A DNA stretch of 64,000 nt from Polaribacter dokdonensis. Lineage in GTDB: Bacteria; Bacteroidota; Bacteroidia; Flavobacteriales; Flavobacteriaceae. The notes below the pieces were generated by a model. The model worked only from the letters and a program-made list of their open reading frames with translations, ran no database searches and had not been told where the DNA came from. The DNA is taken from positions 1,198,001 through 1,262,000 of the forward strand of contig NZ_CP101505.1 in the NCBI RefSeq assembly GCF_024362345.1, in the 5' to 3' direction. Every line of letters starts with the position of its first letter. Positions within the stretch are counted from its first letter, which is position 1. Below are positions 1-10,590 of the stretch, one piece after another. Position numbers and translations under genes: made by a program.

Positions 1-3000
1 TGCTTCAAATAATTCTGTTACACGTGGTAAACCTCCTGTAATATCCCCTGCTTTACCAGATTTTCTAGGAATTTTTACTAATGTTTTTCCACTTTCTACT
101 GAGTCTCCATCATCTACCATTAAGTGAGCACCTACTGGTAAACTGTAAGAACGTAATGCATTACCATCTTCATCTTCAATAATTAAAGAAGCAATGATTT
201 TTTTGTTCTTAGAATCAGTAATTACTTTTTCTTGGAAACCTGTTTGTTCATCAATTTCTACAGCATAGTTCATACCTTGCTCTAAATTGTCGAACTTCAC
301 TTTACCAGCAAATTCAGAAACAATTACACCATTAAATGGATCCCATTGTACAATAACATCTCCTTTTTTAATTGATTTTCTATCTTTATCAAAAATGATA
401 GAACCATAAGGTAAAATATTTGTACTCTGAGTAATATCTGTTTTCTTATCAATGATTTTAATTTCAGCAGTTCTCGAAATTACGATATCTACTTCATTAC
501 CTTCATTATCTTTACCAACTACAGTTCTTAAATCATCGATTACAACTTTACCATCAAATTTGGCAATTAATTTGTTTTCTTCTGATATGTTACCTGCAAC
601 ACCACCAACGTGGAATGTACGTAATGTTAACTGTGTACCTGGCTCTCCAATAGATTGTGCAGCAATTACACCAACTGCTTCACCAATTTGTACTTTATTA
701 CGAGTTGATAAACTTAAACCATAACATTTTGCACAAATACCTCTAGAAGATTCACATGTTAATGCAGATCTTACTTCTACAGAATCAATACCTGATGCTT
801 GTACAGCATCTGCTAATTGAGATGTAATTGATTGGTTTGCTTCTAATAATAATTCTTCTGTTACTGGATGATAAACATCATTTAAAGAAATACGACCTTC
901 GATTCTATCTGATAAAGATTCAACAATCTCATCGTTTTTCTTTAATGGAGTAACTTCTAAACCTCTTAATGTACCACAATCTTCCTCGTTAATGATAACG
1001 TCTTGAGAAACATCTACTAATCTACGTGTTAAGTAACCAGCATCTGCAGTTTTTAAAGCGGTATCTGCTAATCCTTTACGAGCACCGTGAGTTGAAATAA
1101 AGTATTCAAGAATTGATAAACCTTCTTTAAAGTTAGAAAGAATTGGATTTTCAATAATCTCTCCACCACCAGCTGTAGATTTTTTAGGCTTTGCCATTAA
1201 TCCACGCATACCAGTTAACTGACGAATCTGTTCTTTAGATCCACGAGCTCCAGAATCAAGCATCATATATACTGAGTTGAATCCTTGTTGGTCTTCACGT
1301 AAATTTTTCATAGACAACTCAGTTAATCTGTTGTTGGTAGAACCCCAAACATCAATTACCTGATTATAACGCTCTTTTTGCGTTAACATACCCATATTAT
1401 AGTTTCCTACAATTACATCTACTTCTTTGTTTGCTTCATCAATCATAGATTGCTTTTCTTTAGGAATAATAATATCACCTAATGAGAAAGATAATCCACC
1501 TTGAAAGGCAAACTTATAACCCATGTTTTTAATTTCATCTAAGAATGCTCCTGTTGTAGGAATATCTGTAGCTTTTAAAATACCACCAATAATTCCACGC
1601 AAGTTTTTCTTAGTTAAAACCTCATTAATATACCCAGCTGCAGCAGGAACTTTTTCATTAAATAAAACTCTACCTACAGTAGTTTTAATAATTTTAGTTA
1701 CCTGTTCTCCATTTTCATCTATATCTTGAGTTCTAACATTAATAGACGCATTTAAGTCTATTTTTTCTTCATTGAAAGCTATAGTAACTTCTTCTGGAGA
1801 ATAGAAAGTTAAACCTTCTCCTTTAATTGGTACTTCTGGAGTAGAGACTCTTTCTTTTGTCATATAATATAATCCAAGTACCATATCTTGAGAAGGTACA
1901 GTAACTGGAGCACCATTTGCAGGATTTAAGATATTGTGAGAAGCTAACATTAATAATTGTGCTTCTAAAATAGCTTCTGGACCTAATGGTAAGTGAACAG
2001 CCATTTGATCTCCATCAAAATCCGCATTAAATGCAGAACATGCTAATGGATGTAATTGTATGGCTTTACCTTCAATCAATTTTGGTTGGAAAGCTTGAAT
2101 ACCTAGTCTGTGTAAAGTAGGAGCTCTGTTTAATAAAACTGGATGTCCTTTAATTACATTTTCTAAAATATCCCAAACAACTGGTTCTTTTCTATCTATT
2201 ATTTTCTTTGCAGATTTTACTGTTTTTACAATTCCTCTTTCAATTAATTTTCTAATTACAAAAGGCTTGTAAAGTTCAGCTGCCATATCTTTTGGCAATC
2301 CACATTCAGACAATTTCATTTCTGGTCCAACAACAATTACAGAACGTGCAGAATAATCAACACGCTTTCCTAATAAGTTTTGACGGAAACGTCCTTGTTT
2401 ACCTTTTAAAGAATCTGATAAAGATTTTAAAGGTCTGTTAGATTCAGTTTTTACTGCAGATGATTTACGAGTGTTATCAAATAATGAATCTACGGATTCT
2501 TGTAACATACGTTTTTCATTACGTAAAATAACTTCTGGAGCTTTTATTTCAACTAATCTTTTTAAACGATTGTTTCTGATAATAACTCTTCTATATAAAT
2601 CATTTAAATCTGAAGTTGCAAAACGACCACCATCTAATGGAACTAAAGGTCTTAATTCTGGTGGTATAACCGGAATTGCCTTCATAATCATCCATTCTGG
2701 ATTGTTTTCTCTGTTCTTCTGAGAATCTCTAAATGCTTCAACAACATTTAAACGTTTTAATGCTTCTGTTTTTCTCTGCTTAGAAGTTTCTGTATTTGCT
2801 TTGTGTCTTAATTGAAATGATAATTCATCTAAATCAATTCTAGCTAATAAATCTATTAAACATTCAGCACCCATTTTAGCAATAAACTTGTTTGGGTCTG
2901 AATCATCTAAATATTGATTTTCTTGTGGTAACTCATCAGCAATATCTAAATATTCTTCTTCAGTTAAGAAATCCATTTTTTGTAATGGTTCTCCTTCCAC

Positions 3001-3450
3001 GTTTTTTGCAATACCTGGTTGAATTACTACGTATCTTTCGTAGTAAATAATCATATCTAACTTTTTAGATGGTAAACCTAAAAGGTAACCCATTTTGTTA
3101 GGTAATGATCTAAAGTACCAAATATGAGCAACAGGCACTACCAAATTGATATGCCCTACTCTATCTCTACGTACTTTCTTTTCTGTTACTTCTACACCAC
3201 ATCTATCACAAACGATACCTTTGTAACGTATTCTTTTGTACTTTCCACAAGCACATTCATAATCCTTTACAGGACCAAAAATACGCTCACAAAACAAACC
3301 ATCTCTTTCTGGTTTGTGTGTACGATAATTTATAGTTTCTGGCTTTAAAACTTCACCTTTAGAAACTTCTAAAATAGCTTCTGGTGATGATAAACCAATT
3401 GAGATTTTGTTAAACTTTTTTACAGTGTACTTTTCTTGTTTTCTTGCCAT
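1..3450 (-). CDS. rpoC: DNA-directed RNA polymerase subunit beta' (5' part; runs off the left edge)
   Basis: Catalytic beta' subunit of RNA polymerase. I translated the minus strand from the ATG at 3448-3450 ([15 protein letters not shown]) and the frame stays open for 1150 codons to the window edge, so the C-terminus is missing. The N-terminal zinc ribbon has Cys66, Cys68, Cys81 and Cys84. The Mg2+-binding catalytic loop NADFDGDQM is at residues 475-483. The second zinc site has Cys825, Cys899, Cys906 and Cys909. It lies 78 bp downstream of rpoB in the same direction. The spacer carries a perfect inverted repeat. Identity is certain from these motifs and the rplKAJL-rpoBC order. Confidence 0.99.
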   Translation of the reverse strand, partial: MARKQEKYTVKKFNKISIGLSSPEAILEVSKGEVLKPETINYRTHKPERDGLFCERIFGPVKDYECACGKYKRIRYKGIVCDRCGVEVTEKKVRRDRVGHINLVVPVAHIWYFRSLPNKMGYLLGLPSKKLDMIIYYERYVVIQPGIAKNVEGEPLQKMDFLTEEEYLDIADELPQENQYLDDSDPNKFIAKMGAECLIDLLARIDLDELSFQLRHKANTETSKQRKTEALKRLNVVEAFRDSQKNRENNPEWMIMKAIPVIPPELRPLVPLDGGRFATSDLNDLYRRVIIRNNRLKRLVEIKAPEVILRNEKRMLQESVDSLFDNTRKSSAVKTESNRPLKSLSDSLKGKQGRFRQNLLGKRVDYSARSVIVVGPEMKLSECGLPKDMAAELYKPFVIRKLIERGIVKTVKSAKKIIDRKEPVVWDILENVIKGHPVLLNRAPTLHRLGIQAFQPKLIEGKAIQLHPLACSAFNADFDGDQMAVHLPLGPEAILEAQLLMLASHNILNPANGAPVTVPSQDMVLGLYYMTKERVSTPEVPIKGEGLTFYSPEEVTIAFNEEKIDLNASINVRTQDIDENGEQVTKIIKTTVGRVLFNEKVPAAAGYINEVLTKKNLRGIIGGILKATDIPTTGAFLDEIKNMGYKFAFQGGLSFSLGDIIIPKEKQSMIDEANKEVDVIVGNYNMGMLTQKERYNQVIDVWGSTNNRLTELSMKNLREDQQGFNSVYMMLDSGARGSKEQIRQLTGMRGLMAKPKKSTAGGGEIIENPILSNFKEGLSILEYFISTHGARKGLADTALKTADAGYLTRRLVDVSQDVIINEEDCGTLRGLEVTPLKKNDEIVESLSDRIEGRISLNDVYHPVTEELLLEANQSITSQLADAVQASGIDSVEVRSALTCESSRGICAKCYGLSLSTRNKVQIGEAVGVIAAQSIGEPGTQLTLRTFHVGGVAGNISEENKLIAKFDGKVVIDDLRTVVGKDNEGNEVDIVISRTAEIKIIDKKTDITQSTNILPYGSIIFDKDRKSIKKGDVIVQWDPFNGVIVSEFAGKVKFDNLEQGMNYAVEIDEQTGFQEKVITDSKNKKIIASLIIEDEDGNALRSYSLPVGAHLMVDDGDSVESGKTLVKIPRKSGKAGDITGGLPRVTELFEA

Positions 3451-3461
3451 GTCTTTTAATA

Positions 3462-3514
3462 AGTATTCAGTTGGCAGTATTCAGTTTTCAGTAGCAAATT
3501 ACTACTGAAAACTG
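3462..3514 (-). repeat. Hairpin-forming inverted repeat between rpoB and rpoC
   Basis: CAGTTTTCAGTAG at 3482-3494 is the exact reverse complement of 3502-3514: a 13-bp perfect stem with a 7-nt loop. Next to it the 11-mer AGTATTCAGTT occurs twice, at 3462-3472 and 3476-3486. The element fills most of the 78-bp rpoB-rpoC spacer, leaving no room for a promoter between the hairpin and the rpoC start. A dispersed CAGT-rich palindromic repeat or an mRNA processing/stability hairpin is likely. No U-run follows the stem, so a simple intrinsic terminator is unlikely. Confidence 0.8.
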
Positions 3515-3528
3515 GTTACTGAAAAAAT

Positions 3529-6500
3529 TTATTCTTCTAATCTAACGTCTAATCCTAAACCTTTAAGTTCATGCATTAATACGTTAAACGATTCTGGTAA
3601 ACCTGGTTCTGGCATAGCTTCACCTTTAACAATACTTTCGTATGTTTTAGCTCTACCCATAACATCATCAGATTTTACAGTTAAGATTTCTCTTAAGATA
3701 CTTGATGCACCATATGCCTCAAGTGCCCAAACTTCCATCTCTCCAAAACGCTGACCCCCAAATTGTGCTTTACCACCTAATGGTTGCTGTGTAATTAAAG
3801 AATATGGTCCTATTGAACGAGCATGCATTTTATCTTCAATCATGTGCCCTAACTTAATCATATAAATGATACCAACTGTTGCTGGTTGATCGAAACGTTT
3901 TCCTGTTCCACCATCATATAAGTATGTATGTCCAAATCTTGGTATTCCAGCTTCATCTGTAATTGCATTAATCTGATCTAAAGATGCACCATCAAAAATT
4001 GGAGTTGCATATTTAGTATTTAATTTCTGACCTGCCCAACCAAGAACAGTTTCATAAATCTGACCAATGTTCATACGTGAAGGTACACCTAATGGATTTA
4101 GTACAATATCTACTGGAGTTCCATCTTCTAAGAACGGCATATCTTCTGCTCTTACAATACGTGCAACAATACCTTTATTTCCATGACGACCTGCCATTTT
4201 ATCACCTACTTTTAACTTACGTTTTTTAGCGATGTAAACTTTGGCTAATTTTAGAATTCCTGCTGGTAATTCATCTCCAACTGAAATTGTAAACTTTTGA
4301 CGTCTTAAAGAACCTTGTAAATCATTTACTTTAATTTTATAGTTGTGAACTAATTCACCAACTAAAGAATTTAAGTCACTATCAGTTGTCCAAGAACCTG
4401 TTAAATGCACATAGTCATCTACAGAGTTTAACATTTTAAGAGTGTACTTTTTACCTTTTGGTAAAACTTCTTCTCCTAAATCATTAAATACTCCTTGAGA
4501 AGTTTTTCCACTAATTAAAGTAAATAATTTCTCTATTAACTCATCTTTTAAACCTTCAAATTTAGAAACGAAAGACTGTTCTAAAGTTGCTACTGCTTCT
4601 TTATCTCTAATTCTTTTGTTTTTATCTTTTACAGCTCTTCTAAATAATTTTTTATCAATTACTACACCTCTTAAAGATGGAGAAGCTTTTAATGATGCAT
4701 CTTTTACATCACCTGCTTTATCACCAAAAATAGCGCGTAATAATTTTTCTTCTGGAGTTGGATCAGATTCTCCTTTTGGTGTAATTTTACCAATTAAGAT
4801 ATCACCAGGATTAACTTCTGCTCCAATTCTAATCATTCCATTTTCATCTAAGTCTTTTGTAGCTTCTTCAGAAACGTTAGGAATATCATTAGTTAACTCT
4901 TCAGTTCCTAATTTTGTATCTCTAACATCTAAAGAATACTCATCAATATGAATAGATGTAAATATATCTTCACGAACAACTTTTTCCGAAATTACGATTG
5001 CATCCTCAAAGTTATACCCTTTCCAAGGCATAAAGGCTACTTTCATATTTCTTCCTAAAGCTAATTCTCCTTTTTGTGTAGCATAACCTTCACACAGTAC
5101 TTGACCTTCTGCAACTCTATCACCAGTTTCTACAATTGGTTTTAGGTTGATAGATGTACCTTGGTTGGTCTTTCTAAATTTAATTAAATCGTAAGAAACT
5201 TCATCAGAATCAAAACTTACAAGTCTTTCTTCATCTGTCTTATCATATCTAATTGTAATTTTATTAGCATCTACATAAGTTACTTCTCCTTCTCCTTCTG
5301 CATTAATTAAAATACGAGAATCTTTAGCAACTCTTCTTTCTAAACCAGTACCAACAATTGGAGATTCTGGTCTTAATAATGGTACAGCTTGACGCATCAT
5401 GTTAGATCCCATCAGTGCTCTGTTGGCATCATCATGTTCTAAGAAAGGAATTAAAGATGCTGAGATAGATGCAATTTGATTTGGAGCAACATCCATATAA
5501 TCAATCACTTCAGGATTAACCACTGGGAAATCACCTTCTTCACGTGCAATAACTCTATCTAAAACAATAGTACCATCTTCTTTAAGCTCTAAATTAGATT
5601 GAGCAATTTTCTTACCTTCCTCTTCTTCTGCACTTAAATAAATAGGTTCATCGCCTTCAACCACACCATCATTTACTTTTCTATAAGGAGTTTCGATAAA
5701 TCCTAAATTGTTCACTTTTGCAAATACAGAAAGTGAAGAAATAAGACCAATATTTGGTCCCTCAGGAGTTTCAATTGGACATAAACGACCATAGTGTGTA
5801 TAATGAACGTCACGTACCTCGAAACCAGCTCTTTCTCTTGATAAACCACCTGGTCCTAATGCAGATAATCTACGTTTATGAGTGATCTCTGCTAATGGAT
5901 TTGTTTGATCCATAAACTGAGATAATTGGTTTGTACCAAAGAAAGAATTAATAACAGATGATAATGTTTTTGCATTAATTAAATCTATAGGAGTAAACAC
6001 TTCGTTATCACGTACATTCATACGCTCACGAATTGTTCTTGCCATACGAGCTAAACCAACACCAAACTGACCCGCTAATTGCTCTCCAACAGTTCTTACA
6101 CGTCTGTTAGATAAGTGATCAATATCATCTACTTCAGCCTTAGAATTAATTAACTCAATTAAATATTTTATAATTGTTATAATATCTAATTTAGTTAATA
6201 CTTTCTGATCTATAGGCTCATTTAATTGAAGTTTAGTATTCATTCTAAAACGCCCTACTTCACCCAAATTATATCTTTGTTCAGAAAAGAATAACTTATC
6301 AATTATACCTCTTGCAGTCTCTTCATCTGGCGGTTCTGCATTACGTAATTGTCTATAAATATGTTCTACAGCTTCTTTCTCAGAGTTTGTAGGATCTTTT
6401 TGTAAAGTATTATGAATTATAGCATAATCAGCCATATGATTATCTACCTTGTGTAGTAAAATAGTCTTAGCTCCTGCCTCTATAATTTCATCTATATGTT

Positions 6501-7338
6501 CTTTTTCTAAAACTGTATCACGATCAAAAATGATTTCATTTCTTTCAATTGATACAACTTCTCCAGTATCTTCATCAACGAAATCTTCATGCCAAGTTTT
6601 TAAAACTCTAGCAGCCAATTTACGTCCTAATACTTTTTTAAGACCTGCTTTCGAAACTTTAACTTCTTCTGCAAGGTCAAAAATTTCTAAAATATCTTTA
6701 TCTCTTTCAAATCCTATTGCTCTGAATAAAGTAGTAACTGGTAATTTTTTCTTTCTATCAATGTAAGCATACATTACTTGATTGATATCAGTTGCGAATT
6801 CTATCCAAGAACCTTTAAAAGGAATTACTCTTGCTGAATACAACTTTGTTCCATTTGCATGGAAAGATTGACCAAAGAATACACCTGGAGATCTATGTAA
6901 CTGAGAAACTACAACACGCTCTGCACCATTGATTACAAAGGTTCCAGAGTTAGTCATATAAGGTATTGTACCAAGATAAACATCCTGTACAATCGTTTCA
7001 AAATCTTCGTGTTCTGGGTCTGTACAATATAATTTTAGACGTGCTTTTAAAGGAACACTGTGTGTAAGACCTCTTTCTATACATTCTTGAATTGAATATC
7101 TTGGTGGGTCTACAAAGTAGTCTAAAAATTCTAATACAAATTGATTTCTTGTATCTGTAATTGGAAAGTTATCCATGAAGGTTTTATATAAACCTTCTTC
7201 TCCTCTTTCTTCTGCTTTAGTTTGAAGTTGGAAAAAATCTTGAAAAGATTTTACCTGAATATCCAAAAAGTCTGGATACTCTTTAATCATTTGAGAAGTA
7301 GCGAAGTTGATTCTTTCAGTAGTGTTTTTCGTTGCCAA
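3529..7338 (-). CDS. rpoB: DNA-directed RNA polymerase subunit beta
   Basis: Beta subunit of RNA polymerase, 1269 aa with the start chosen here. It has the rifampicin-pocket region ([13 protein letters not shown] near residue 463, then [13 protein letters not shown]) and the conserved [16 protein letters not shown] stretch. The C-terminal part carries [15 protein letters not shown] chose the TTG at 7336-7338, giving [12 protein letters not shown], which is how flavobacterial RpoB proteins begin. The frame extends upstream to a GTG at 7395, but that adds 19 residues ([14 protein letters not shown]...) that look like translated AT-rich leader. No ATG lies near this position. It is co-transcribed with rpoC and preceded by two large hairpins after rplL. 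Confidence 0.97.
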   Translation of the reverse strand: MATKNTTERINFATSQMIKEYPDFLDIQVKSFQDFFQLQTKAEERGEEGLYKTFMDNFPITDTRNQFVLEFLDYFVDPPRYSIQECIERGLTHSVPLKARLKLYCTDPEHEDFETIVQDVYLGTIPYMTNSGTFVINGAERVVVSQLHRSPGVFFGQSFHANGTKLYSARVIPFKGSWIEFATDINQVMYAYIDRKKKLPVTTLFRAIGFERDKDILEIFDLAEEVKVSKAGLKKVLGRKLAARVLKTWHEDFVDEDTGEVVSIERNEIIFDRDTVLEKEHIDEIIEAGAKTILLHKVDNHMADYAIIHNTLQKDPTNSEKEAVEHIYRQLRNAEPPDEETARGIIDKLFFSEQRYNLGEVGRFRMNTKLQLNEPIDQKVLTKLDIITIIKYLIELINSKAEVDDIDHLSNRRVRTVGEQLAGQFGVGLARMARTIRERMNVRDNEVFTPIDLINAKTLSSVINSFFGTNQLSQFMDQTNPLAEITHKRRLSALGPGGLSRERAGFEVRDVHYTHYGRLCPIETPEGPNIGLISSLSVFAKVNNLGFIETPYRKVNDGVVEGDEPIYLSAEEEEGKKIAQSNLELKEDGTIVLDRVIAREEGDFPVVNPEVIDYMDVAPNQIASISASLIPFLEHDDANRALMGSNMMRQAVPLLRPESPIVGTGLERRVAKDSRILINAEGEGEVTYVDANKITIRYDKTDEERLVSFDSDEVSYDLIKFRKTNQGTSINLKPIVETGDRVAEGQVLCEGYATQKGELALGRNMKVAFMPWKGYNFEDAIVISEKVVREDIFTSIHIDEYSLDVRDTKLGTEELTNDIPNVSEEATKDLDENGMIRIGAEVNPGDILIGKITPKGESDPTPEEKLLRAIFGDKAGDVKDASLKASPSLRGVVIDKKLFRRAVKDKNKRIRDKEAVATLEQSFVSKFEGLKDELIEKLFTLISGKTSQGVFNDLGEEVLPKGKKYTLKMLNSVDDYVHLTGSWTTDSDLNSLVGELVHNYKIKVNDLQGSLRRQKFTISVGDELPAGILKLAKVYIAKKRKLKVGDKMAGRHGNKGIVARIVRAEDMPFLEDGTPVDIVLNPLGVPSRMNIGQIYETVLGWAGQKLNTKYATPIFDGASLDQINAITDEAGIPRFGHTYLYDGGTGKRFDQPATVGIIYMIKLGHMIEDKMHARSIGPYSLITQQPLGGKAQFGGQRFGEMEVWALEAYGASSILREILTVKSDDVMGRAKTYESIVKGEAMPEPGLPESFNVLMHELKGLGLDVRLEE

Positions 7339-7400
7339 AAGAGAATATTTTTTTTGATTAAAATATGAATTAAAATAAAGAACGAATATATACACAAAAT

Positions 7401-7439
7401 GGTTTAGGCCTAAAAACCGAAGTTCTTAGTACCTAAACC
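7401..7439 (-). other. rpoB leader hairpin with UUCG tetraloop
   Basis: On the minus strand GGTTTAGG (7439-7432) pairs with CCTAAACC (7408-7401). Inside, CTAAGAAC and GTTTTTAG form a second 8-bp helix (one G-U) capped by a TTCG tetraloop. The two helices are separated only by a small TA/G internal loop. This gives about 16 bp of stem located 62 nt before the rpoB start. No U-run follows, so a processing or attenuation structure fits better than an intrinsic terminator. Function is inferred from position only. Confidence 0.75.
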
Positions 7440-7449
7440 TAAATTTGTT

Positions 7450-7485
7450 TTCTCGATTTCGATATCATTGTTCGAAACTCGAGAA
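7450..7485 (-). other. rplL-rpoB intergenic hairpin (upstream of the pair)
   Basis: The minus-strand arms TTCTCGAGTTTCGA (7485-7472) and TCGAAATCGAGAA (7462-7450) pair over 13 bp with one bulged G and a 9-nt loop. It begins 8 nt after the rplL stop and is followed 10 nt later by the second hairpin. In Escherichia coli the same spacer holds an attenuator and an RNase III processing site (established knowledge). A similar role here is inference. Confidence 0.75.
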
Positions 7486-7493
7486 GTAAAAGC

Positions 7494-7871
7494 TTATTTA
7501 AGCTCTACCTCTGCTCCTGCTTCTTCTAAAGATTTTTTAAGACCTTCAGCCTCATCTTTAGTTACACCTTCTTTGATTGGAGCTGGTGCGCTATCTACGA
7601 TACCTTTAGCATCTTTTAAACCTAAACCAGTTAATTCTTTAACTAATTTTACAACTGCTAATTTAGAAGCACCTGCTGCTGTTAAGATAACATCAAATTC
7701 TGTTTGCTCATCAGCTGAATCATCTCCACCACCTGCTGCTGGTCCTGCTACTGCTACAGCTGCTGCTGCAGGCTCGATACCATACTCATCTTTTAAAATA
7801 GTAGCTAATTCATTAACTTCTTTTACTGTTAAGTTAACTAATTGTTCTGCGAAATCTTTTAATTCTGCCAT
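7494..7871 (-). CDS. rplL: Large ribosomal subunit protein bL12 (L7/L12)
   Basis: Stalk protein of the 50S subunit that recruits translational GTPases; 125 aa, normal length. The N-terminal dimerisation domain ([20 protein letters not shown]) is followed by an Ala/Gly-rich hinge at about residues 35-50. The C-terminal domain contains [20 protein letters not shown] and ends EAGAEVELK. It follows rplJ by 47 bp and precedes rpoB by 155 bp, the spacer that contains two strong hairpins. These could set the ratio of ribosomal protein to polymerase mRNA. Confidence 0.98.
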   Translation of the reverse strand: MAELKDFAEQLVNLTVKEVNELATILKDEYGIEPAAAAVAVAGPAAGGGDDSADEQTEFDVILTAAGASKLAVVKLVKELTGLGLKDAKGIVDSAPAPIKEGVTKDEAEGLKKSLEEAGAEVELK

Positions 7872-7918
7872 TTTAATTGTTTTTAAAAATTTTGTTTTAT
7901 TATAGTTTATTTGTGCGC

Positions 7919-8437
7919 TTATTCTTTTTCAGATAAAGTTTTAATAATACCTGAAAGTGTTTGTCCTCCTGATTGTAATGCTGAAATAACATTCTTAGCA
8001 GGCGACTGTAATAATCCAATGATTTCACCAATTAATTCTTCTTTAGATTTAATATCTACTAAAGCATCTAATTGATCATCACCAATGTAAACCGATTCTT
8101 CTGCGAAAGCCCCCTTTAAAATTGGCTTCTTAGATTTCTTTCTAAATTCTTTGATTAATTTTGCTGGAGCATTAGCTGCTTCAGAAATCATCATTGATGT
8201 ATTACCCTTTAATGTTGTTGGAAGATCACCAAAATCTTTGTCTGATGCTTCCATTGCTTTTGCAAGTAATGTATTTTTAACAACAGATAACTGAACTCCA
8301 GCTTTAAAACAAGCTCTTCTTAAATTAGAAGTAGTTTGAGCATTTAATCCAGAGATGTCTGCTAAATAAAGTGTATTTGTATCTGCTAATACTGCTGTTA
8401 AATCTTGTATTACTTGTGATTTCTCTTCTCTAGTCAT
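7919..8437 (-). CDS. rplJ: Large ribosomal subunit protein uL10
   Basis: Base of the ribosomal stalk that anchors bL12 dimers to 23S rRNA; 172 aa, typical length. It starts [20 protein letters not shown] and carries the conserved [23 protein letters not shown] segment of the rRNA-binding domain. The C-terminal helix that binds bL12 follows ([27 protein letters not shown]). It begins 19 bp after rplA. No long leader separates it from rplA, so an L10-binding control site like that of E. coli is not obvious here. Confidence 0.98.
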   Translation of the reverse strand: MTREEKSQVIQDLTAVLADTNTLYLADISGLNAQTTSNLRRACFKAGVQLSVVKNTLLAKAMEASDKDFGDLPTTLKGNTSMMISEAANAPAKLIKEFRKKSKKPILKGAFAEESVYIGDDQLDALVDIKSKEELIGEIIGLLQSPAKNVISALQSGGQTLSGIIKTLSEKE

Positions 8438-8456
8438 AATTATAAGTTTTAACGTA

Positions 8457-9146
8457 TTAAACAGTTTTTACTTCAACAGCTATACTAGGACTCATAGTAC
8501 TAGACATAAAAACGCTTTTTACATACGTTCCTTTTGCTGTTGTAGGTTTCAATTTAATAATTGTTTGGATTAATTCATTAGCATTTTCTTCAATTTTCTT
8601 AGCATCAAAAGATACTTTTCCAATTGCAGCATGTACAATACCAGTTTTATCAACTTTAAAGTCAATTTTACCAGCTTTTACATCTGTTACTGCTTTTGCA
8701 ACATCCATAGTTACAGTACCTGTTTTTGGATTTGGCATTAAACCTCTAGGACCTAAAATTCTTCCTAATGGACCTAATTTACCCATAACACTAGGCATTG
8801 TAATAATTACATCTACATCTGTCCAACCTCCTTTAATCTTCTGAAGGTATTCATCTAATCCCACATAATCAGCACCAGCTTCTTTTGCTTCTGCCTCTTT
8901 ATCTGGAGTTACTAATGCTAAAACTTTTACATCTTTACCTGTACCATGAGGTAATGTAACTACACCTCTAACCATTTGATTTGCTTTACGTGGATCAACT
9001 CCTAAACGTATTGCCAAATCTACAGAAGCATCAAACTTTACATTAGTAATGTCTTTGACTAGAGCTGAAGCAGCTGCTAAATCATAAGATTGAGTATTAT
9101 CAACCTTAGCGTAAGCTTCTTTTTGCTTTTTTGTTAATTTTGCCAT
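8457..9146 (-). CDS. rplA: Large ribosomal subunit protein uL1
   Basis: Forms the L1 stalk near the ribosomal E site; 229 aa. I chose the ATG at 9144-9146 ([15 protein letters not shown]), the usual start of this family. The frame is open a further 11 codons upstream, but that extension overlaps the end of rplK and would not be expected. The hallmark segment [20 protein letters not shown] is near residues 120-140. It begins 19 bp after rplK, in the conserved rplKAJL order. Confidence 0.97.
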   Translation of the reverse strand: MAKLTKKQKEAYAKVDNTQSYDLAAASALVKDITNVKFDASVDLAIRLGVDPRKANQMVRGVVTLPHGTGKDVKVLALVTPDKEAEAKEAGADYVGLDEYLQKIKGGWTDVDVIITMPSVMGKLGPLGRILGPRGLMPNPKTGTVTMDVAKAVTDVKAGKIDFKVDKTGIVHAAIGKVSFDAKKIEENANELIQTIIKLKPTTAKGTYVKSVFMSSTMSPSIAVEVKTV

Positions 9147-9165
9147 TTTACTACTTTTTATAAAG

Positions 9166-9603
9166 TTATGCTGGTGCATTACCTTTTACTGTTAATCCCA
9201 TAGAACGTGCTGTACCTGCAATCATTTTCATTGCTGAAGTAACTTCAAAGGCATTTAAATCTACCATTTTGTCTTCTGCAATGACTTTAATTTGATCCCA
9301 AGTAACTGATGCTACTTTCTTCCTATTTGGTTCTCCTGAACCTTTTTTAATTTTGGCCGCTTCTAGTAACTGAACTGCTGCAGGAGGAGTTTTTACAACA
9401 AAATCGAACGATTTGTCTTTGAAAACAGTAATAACAACAGGTAAAACTTTACCTTGTTTGTCTTGTGTTCTTGCATTGAACTGTTTACAAAACTCCATAA
9501 TGTTAACACCAGCAGCTCCTAAAGCGGGTCCAACCGGCGGCGATGGATTCGCTGCGCCTCCCCTTACTTGTAACTTAACTACTTTACTAACTTCTTTTGC
9601 CAT
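9166..9603 (-). CDS. rplK: Large ribosomal subunit protein uL11
   Basis: Binds the GTPase-associated centre of 23S rRNA with the bL12 stalk; 145 aa, typical size. It starts [29 protein letters not shown], and the proline-rich [20 protein letters not shown] segment is the classic N-terminal L11 signature. The C-terminal rRNA-binding domain ends [15 protein letters not shown]. It follows nusG by 71 bp and precedes rplA by 19 bp. Confidence 0.98.
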   Translation of the reverse strand: MAKEVSKVVKLQVRGGAANPSPPVGPALGAAGVNIMEFCKQFNARTQDKQGKVLPVVITVFKDKSFDFVVKTPPAAVQLLEAAKIKKGSGEPNRKKVASVTWDQIKVIAEDKMVDLNAFEVTSAMKMIAGTARSMGLTVKGNAPA

Positions 9604-9674
9604 TTTTAAAAATGTTTAATGATTTATTTTAAGTTGGAAGCCAAAAAATAAATCGATATATATCTGTGTAACAA

Positions 9675-10223
9675 TTATATCTTTTCTACTTGCATATAAC
9701 TCAATTCTAATGGTGTTTTTCTTCCGAATATTTTCACCATTACTTCAAGTTTACGCTTTTCTTCGTTTACTTTTTCTATTGTACCATCAAATCCATTGAA
9801 AGGCCCATCCACAACTTTGACGGTCTCTCCAACATTATATGGTATAGCAATATTTTCATCTTGAACAGAAAGCTCATCAACTTTACCAAGCATTCTATTT
9901 ACCTCAGACTTTCTCATAGGTACAGGCTCACCACCCTTTACCTCTCCAAGAAAACCTATAACTCCAGTAATTGCCTTAATAACATGAGGTACTTCTCCCG
10001 ACAAATTTGCTTCAACCATAATATAACCTGGAAAATAAACCCTTTCTCTGTTTACCTTTTTTCCATTTCTGATTTGAACAACTTTTTCGGTAGGAACAAT
10101 AACTTGATTTACATAATCAGATAAACCTACCCTAGAAATTTCTGTTTCTATATAATTTTTTACTTTATTCTCTTGTCCTCCAATGGCTCTAACAACATAC
10201 CATTTCATAACCGAATCAGCCAT
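9675..10223 (-). CDS. nusG: Transcription termination/antitermination factor NusG
   Basis: Elongation factor that binds the RNA polymerase clamp and couples to Rho or to ribosomal protein S10; 182 aa, the normal size. The NGN domain begins KWYVVRAIGGQENKVKNYIE and includes YFPGYIMVEANLSGEVPHVI. The C-terminal KOW domain has VGETVKVVDGPFNGFDGTIE and ends YMQVEKI. It lies 9 bp after secE and 71 bp before rplK. A start at the internal Met6 would also give an intact NGN domain. Confidence 0.97.
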   Translation of the reverse strand: MADSVMKWYVVRAIGGQENKVKNYIETEISRVGLSDYVNQVIVPTEKVVQIRNGKKVNRERVYFPGYIMVEANLSGEVPHVIKAITGVIGFLGEVKGGEPVPMRKSEVNRMLGKVDELSVQDENIAIPYNVGETVKVVDGPFNGFDGTIEKVNEEKRKLEVMVKIFGRKTPLELSYMQVEKI

Positions 10224-10232
10224 AGTTAATTA

Positions 10233-10421
10233 TTAAAATAATTTAAAAAAGTTATCTAATCCTGTTTGAAAAACATAATCAATACCAGCAACAGCTAATG
10301 CGAATACAATTGTAAAAACTGCCACAGTAACTGTAGTTTTCTGAGCATCTTCCTTAGATATCCATGTCATATGGTTACTAAGTTCATCAAAAGAGTCTTT
10401 GATATATTGAATAAAGTTCAT
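10233..10421 (-). CDS. secE: Preprotein translocase subunit SecE
   Basis: Small essential subunit of the SecYEG translocon in the inner membrane; 62 aa, the short single-span form. An amphipathic N-terminal segment (FIQYIKDSFDELSNHMTWIS) precedes one membrane helix at about residues 29-52 (TVTVAVFTIVFALAVAGIDYV). It sits directly between tRNA-Trp and nusG, the standard bacterial arrangement. Confidence 0.96.
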   Translation of the reverse strand: MNFIQYIKDSFDELSNHMTWISKEDAQKTTVTVAVFTIVFALAVAGIDYVFQTGLDNFFKLF

Positions 10422-10440
10422 ATTACTATATTTTTATTTG

Positions 10441-10512
10441 CACGGGCGGAGAGATTCGAACTCCCGACAGCTGGTTTTGGAGACCAGTGCTCTACCGCTG
10501 AACTACGCCCGT
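10441..10512 (-). tRNA. tRNA-Trp (anticodon CCA)
   Basis: The cloverleaf folds on the minus strand. The acceptor ACGGGCG (10512-10506) pairs with CGCCCGT (10448-10442). The anticodon stem CTGGT/ACCAG encloses the loop CTCCAAA with anticodon CCA. The T-arm contains GGGAGTTCGAATCTCTC. CCA is not encoded. It lies between tuf and secE. Confidence 0.97.
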
Positions 10513-10526
10513 TTCTTATTCATTGA

Positions 10527-10560
10527 TAAAGGTATTCCGTAAAAAAACGGAATACCTTTA
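10527..10560 (-). other. Hairpin between tuf and tRNA-Trp
   Basis: TAAAGGTATTCCG (10527-10539) is the exact reverse complement of 10548-10560: a 13-bp perfect stem with an 8-nt A/T loop. It ends 14 nt before the tRNA-Trp 5' end. No U-run follows on the minus strand, so processing of the tRNA-mRNA transcript or partial attenuation after tuf is more likely than strong termination. The role is inference. Confidence 0.7.
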
Positions 10561-10590
10561 TAATTTTGAAATAATAAAACTAATTAAATA

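Noticed and set aside
13..28. TGTTACACGTGGTAAA resembles the parS consensus (12 of 14 fixed bases)
   Set aside because: It lies inside rpoC codons for PRVTE, 37 kb from parAB, and the two mismatches break the symmetry. A weaker CACGTG in rpoB (about 5540-5555) is similar. No real parS could be claimed.
452..724. Plus-strand ORFs inside rpoC, rpoB, rplK, nusG and other minus-strand genes
   Set aside because: They are antisense shadows of conserved genes with no family sequence, and their composition follows the codons of the real gene.
7339..7395. N-terminal extension of RpoB to the GTG at 7395
   Set aside because: The added residues are AT-leader translation and not family sequence. The conserved N-terminus begins at the TTG 7338.
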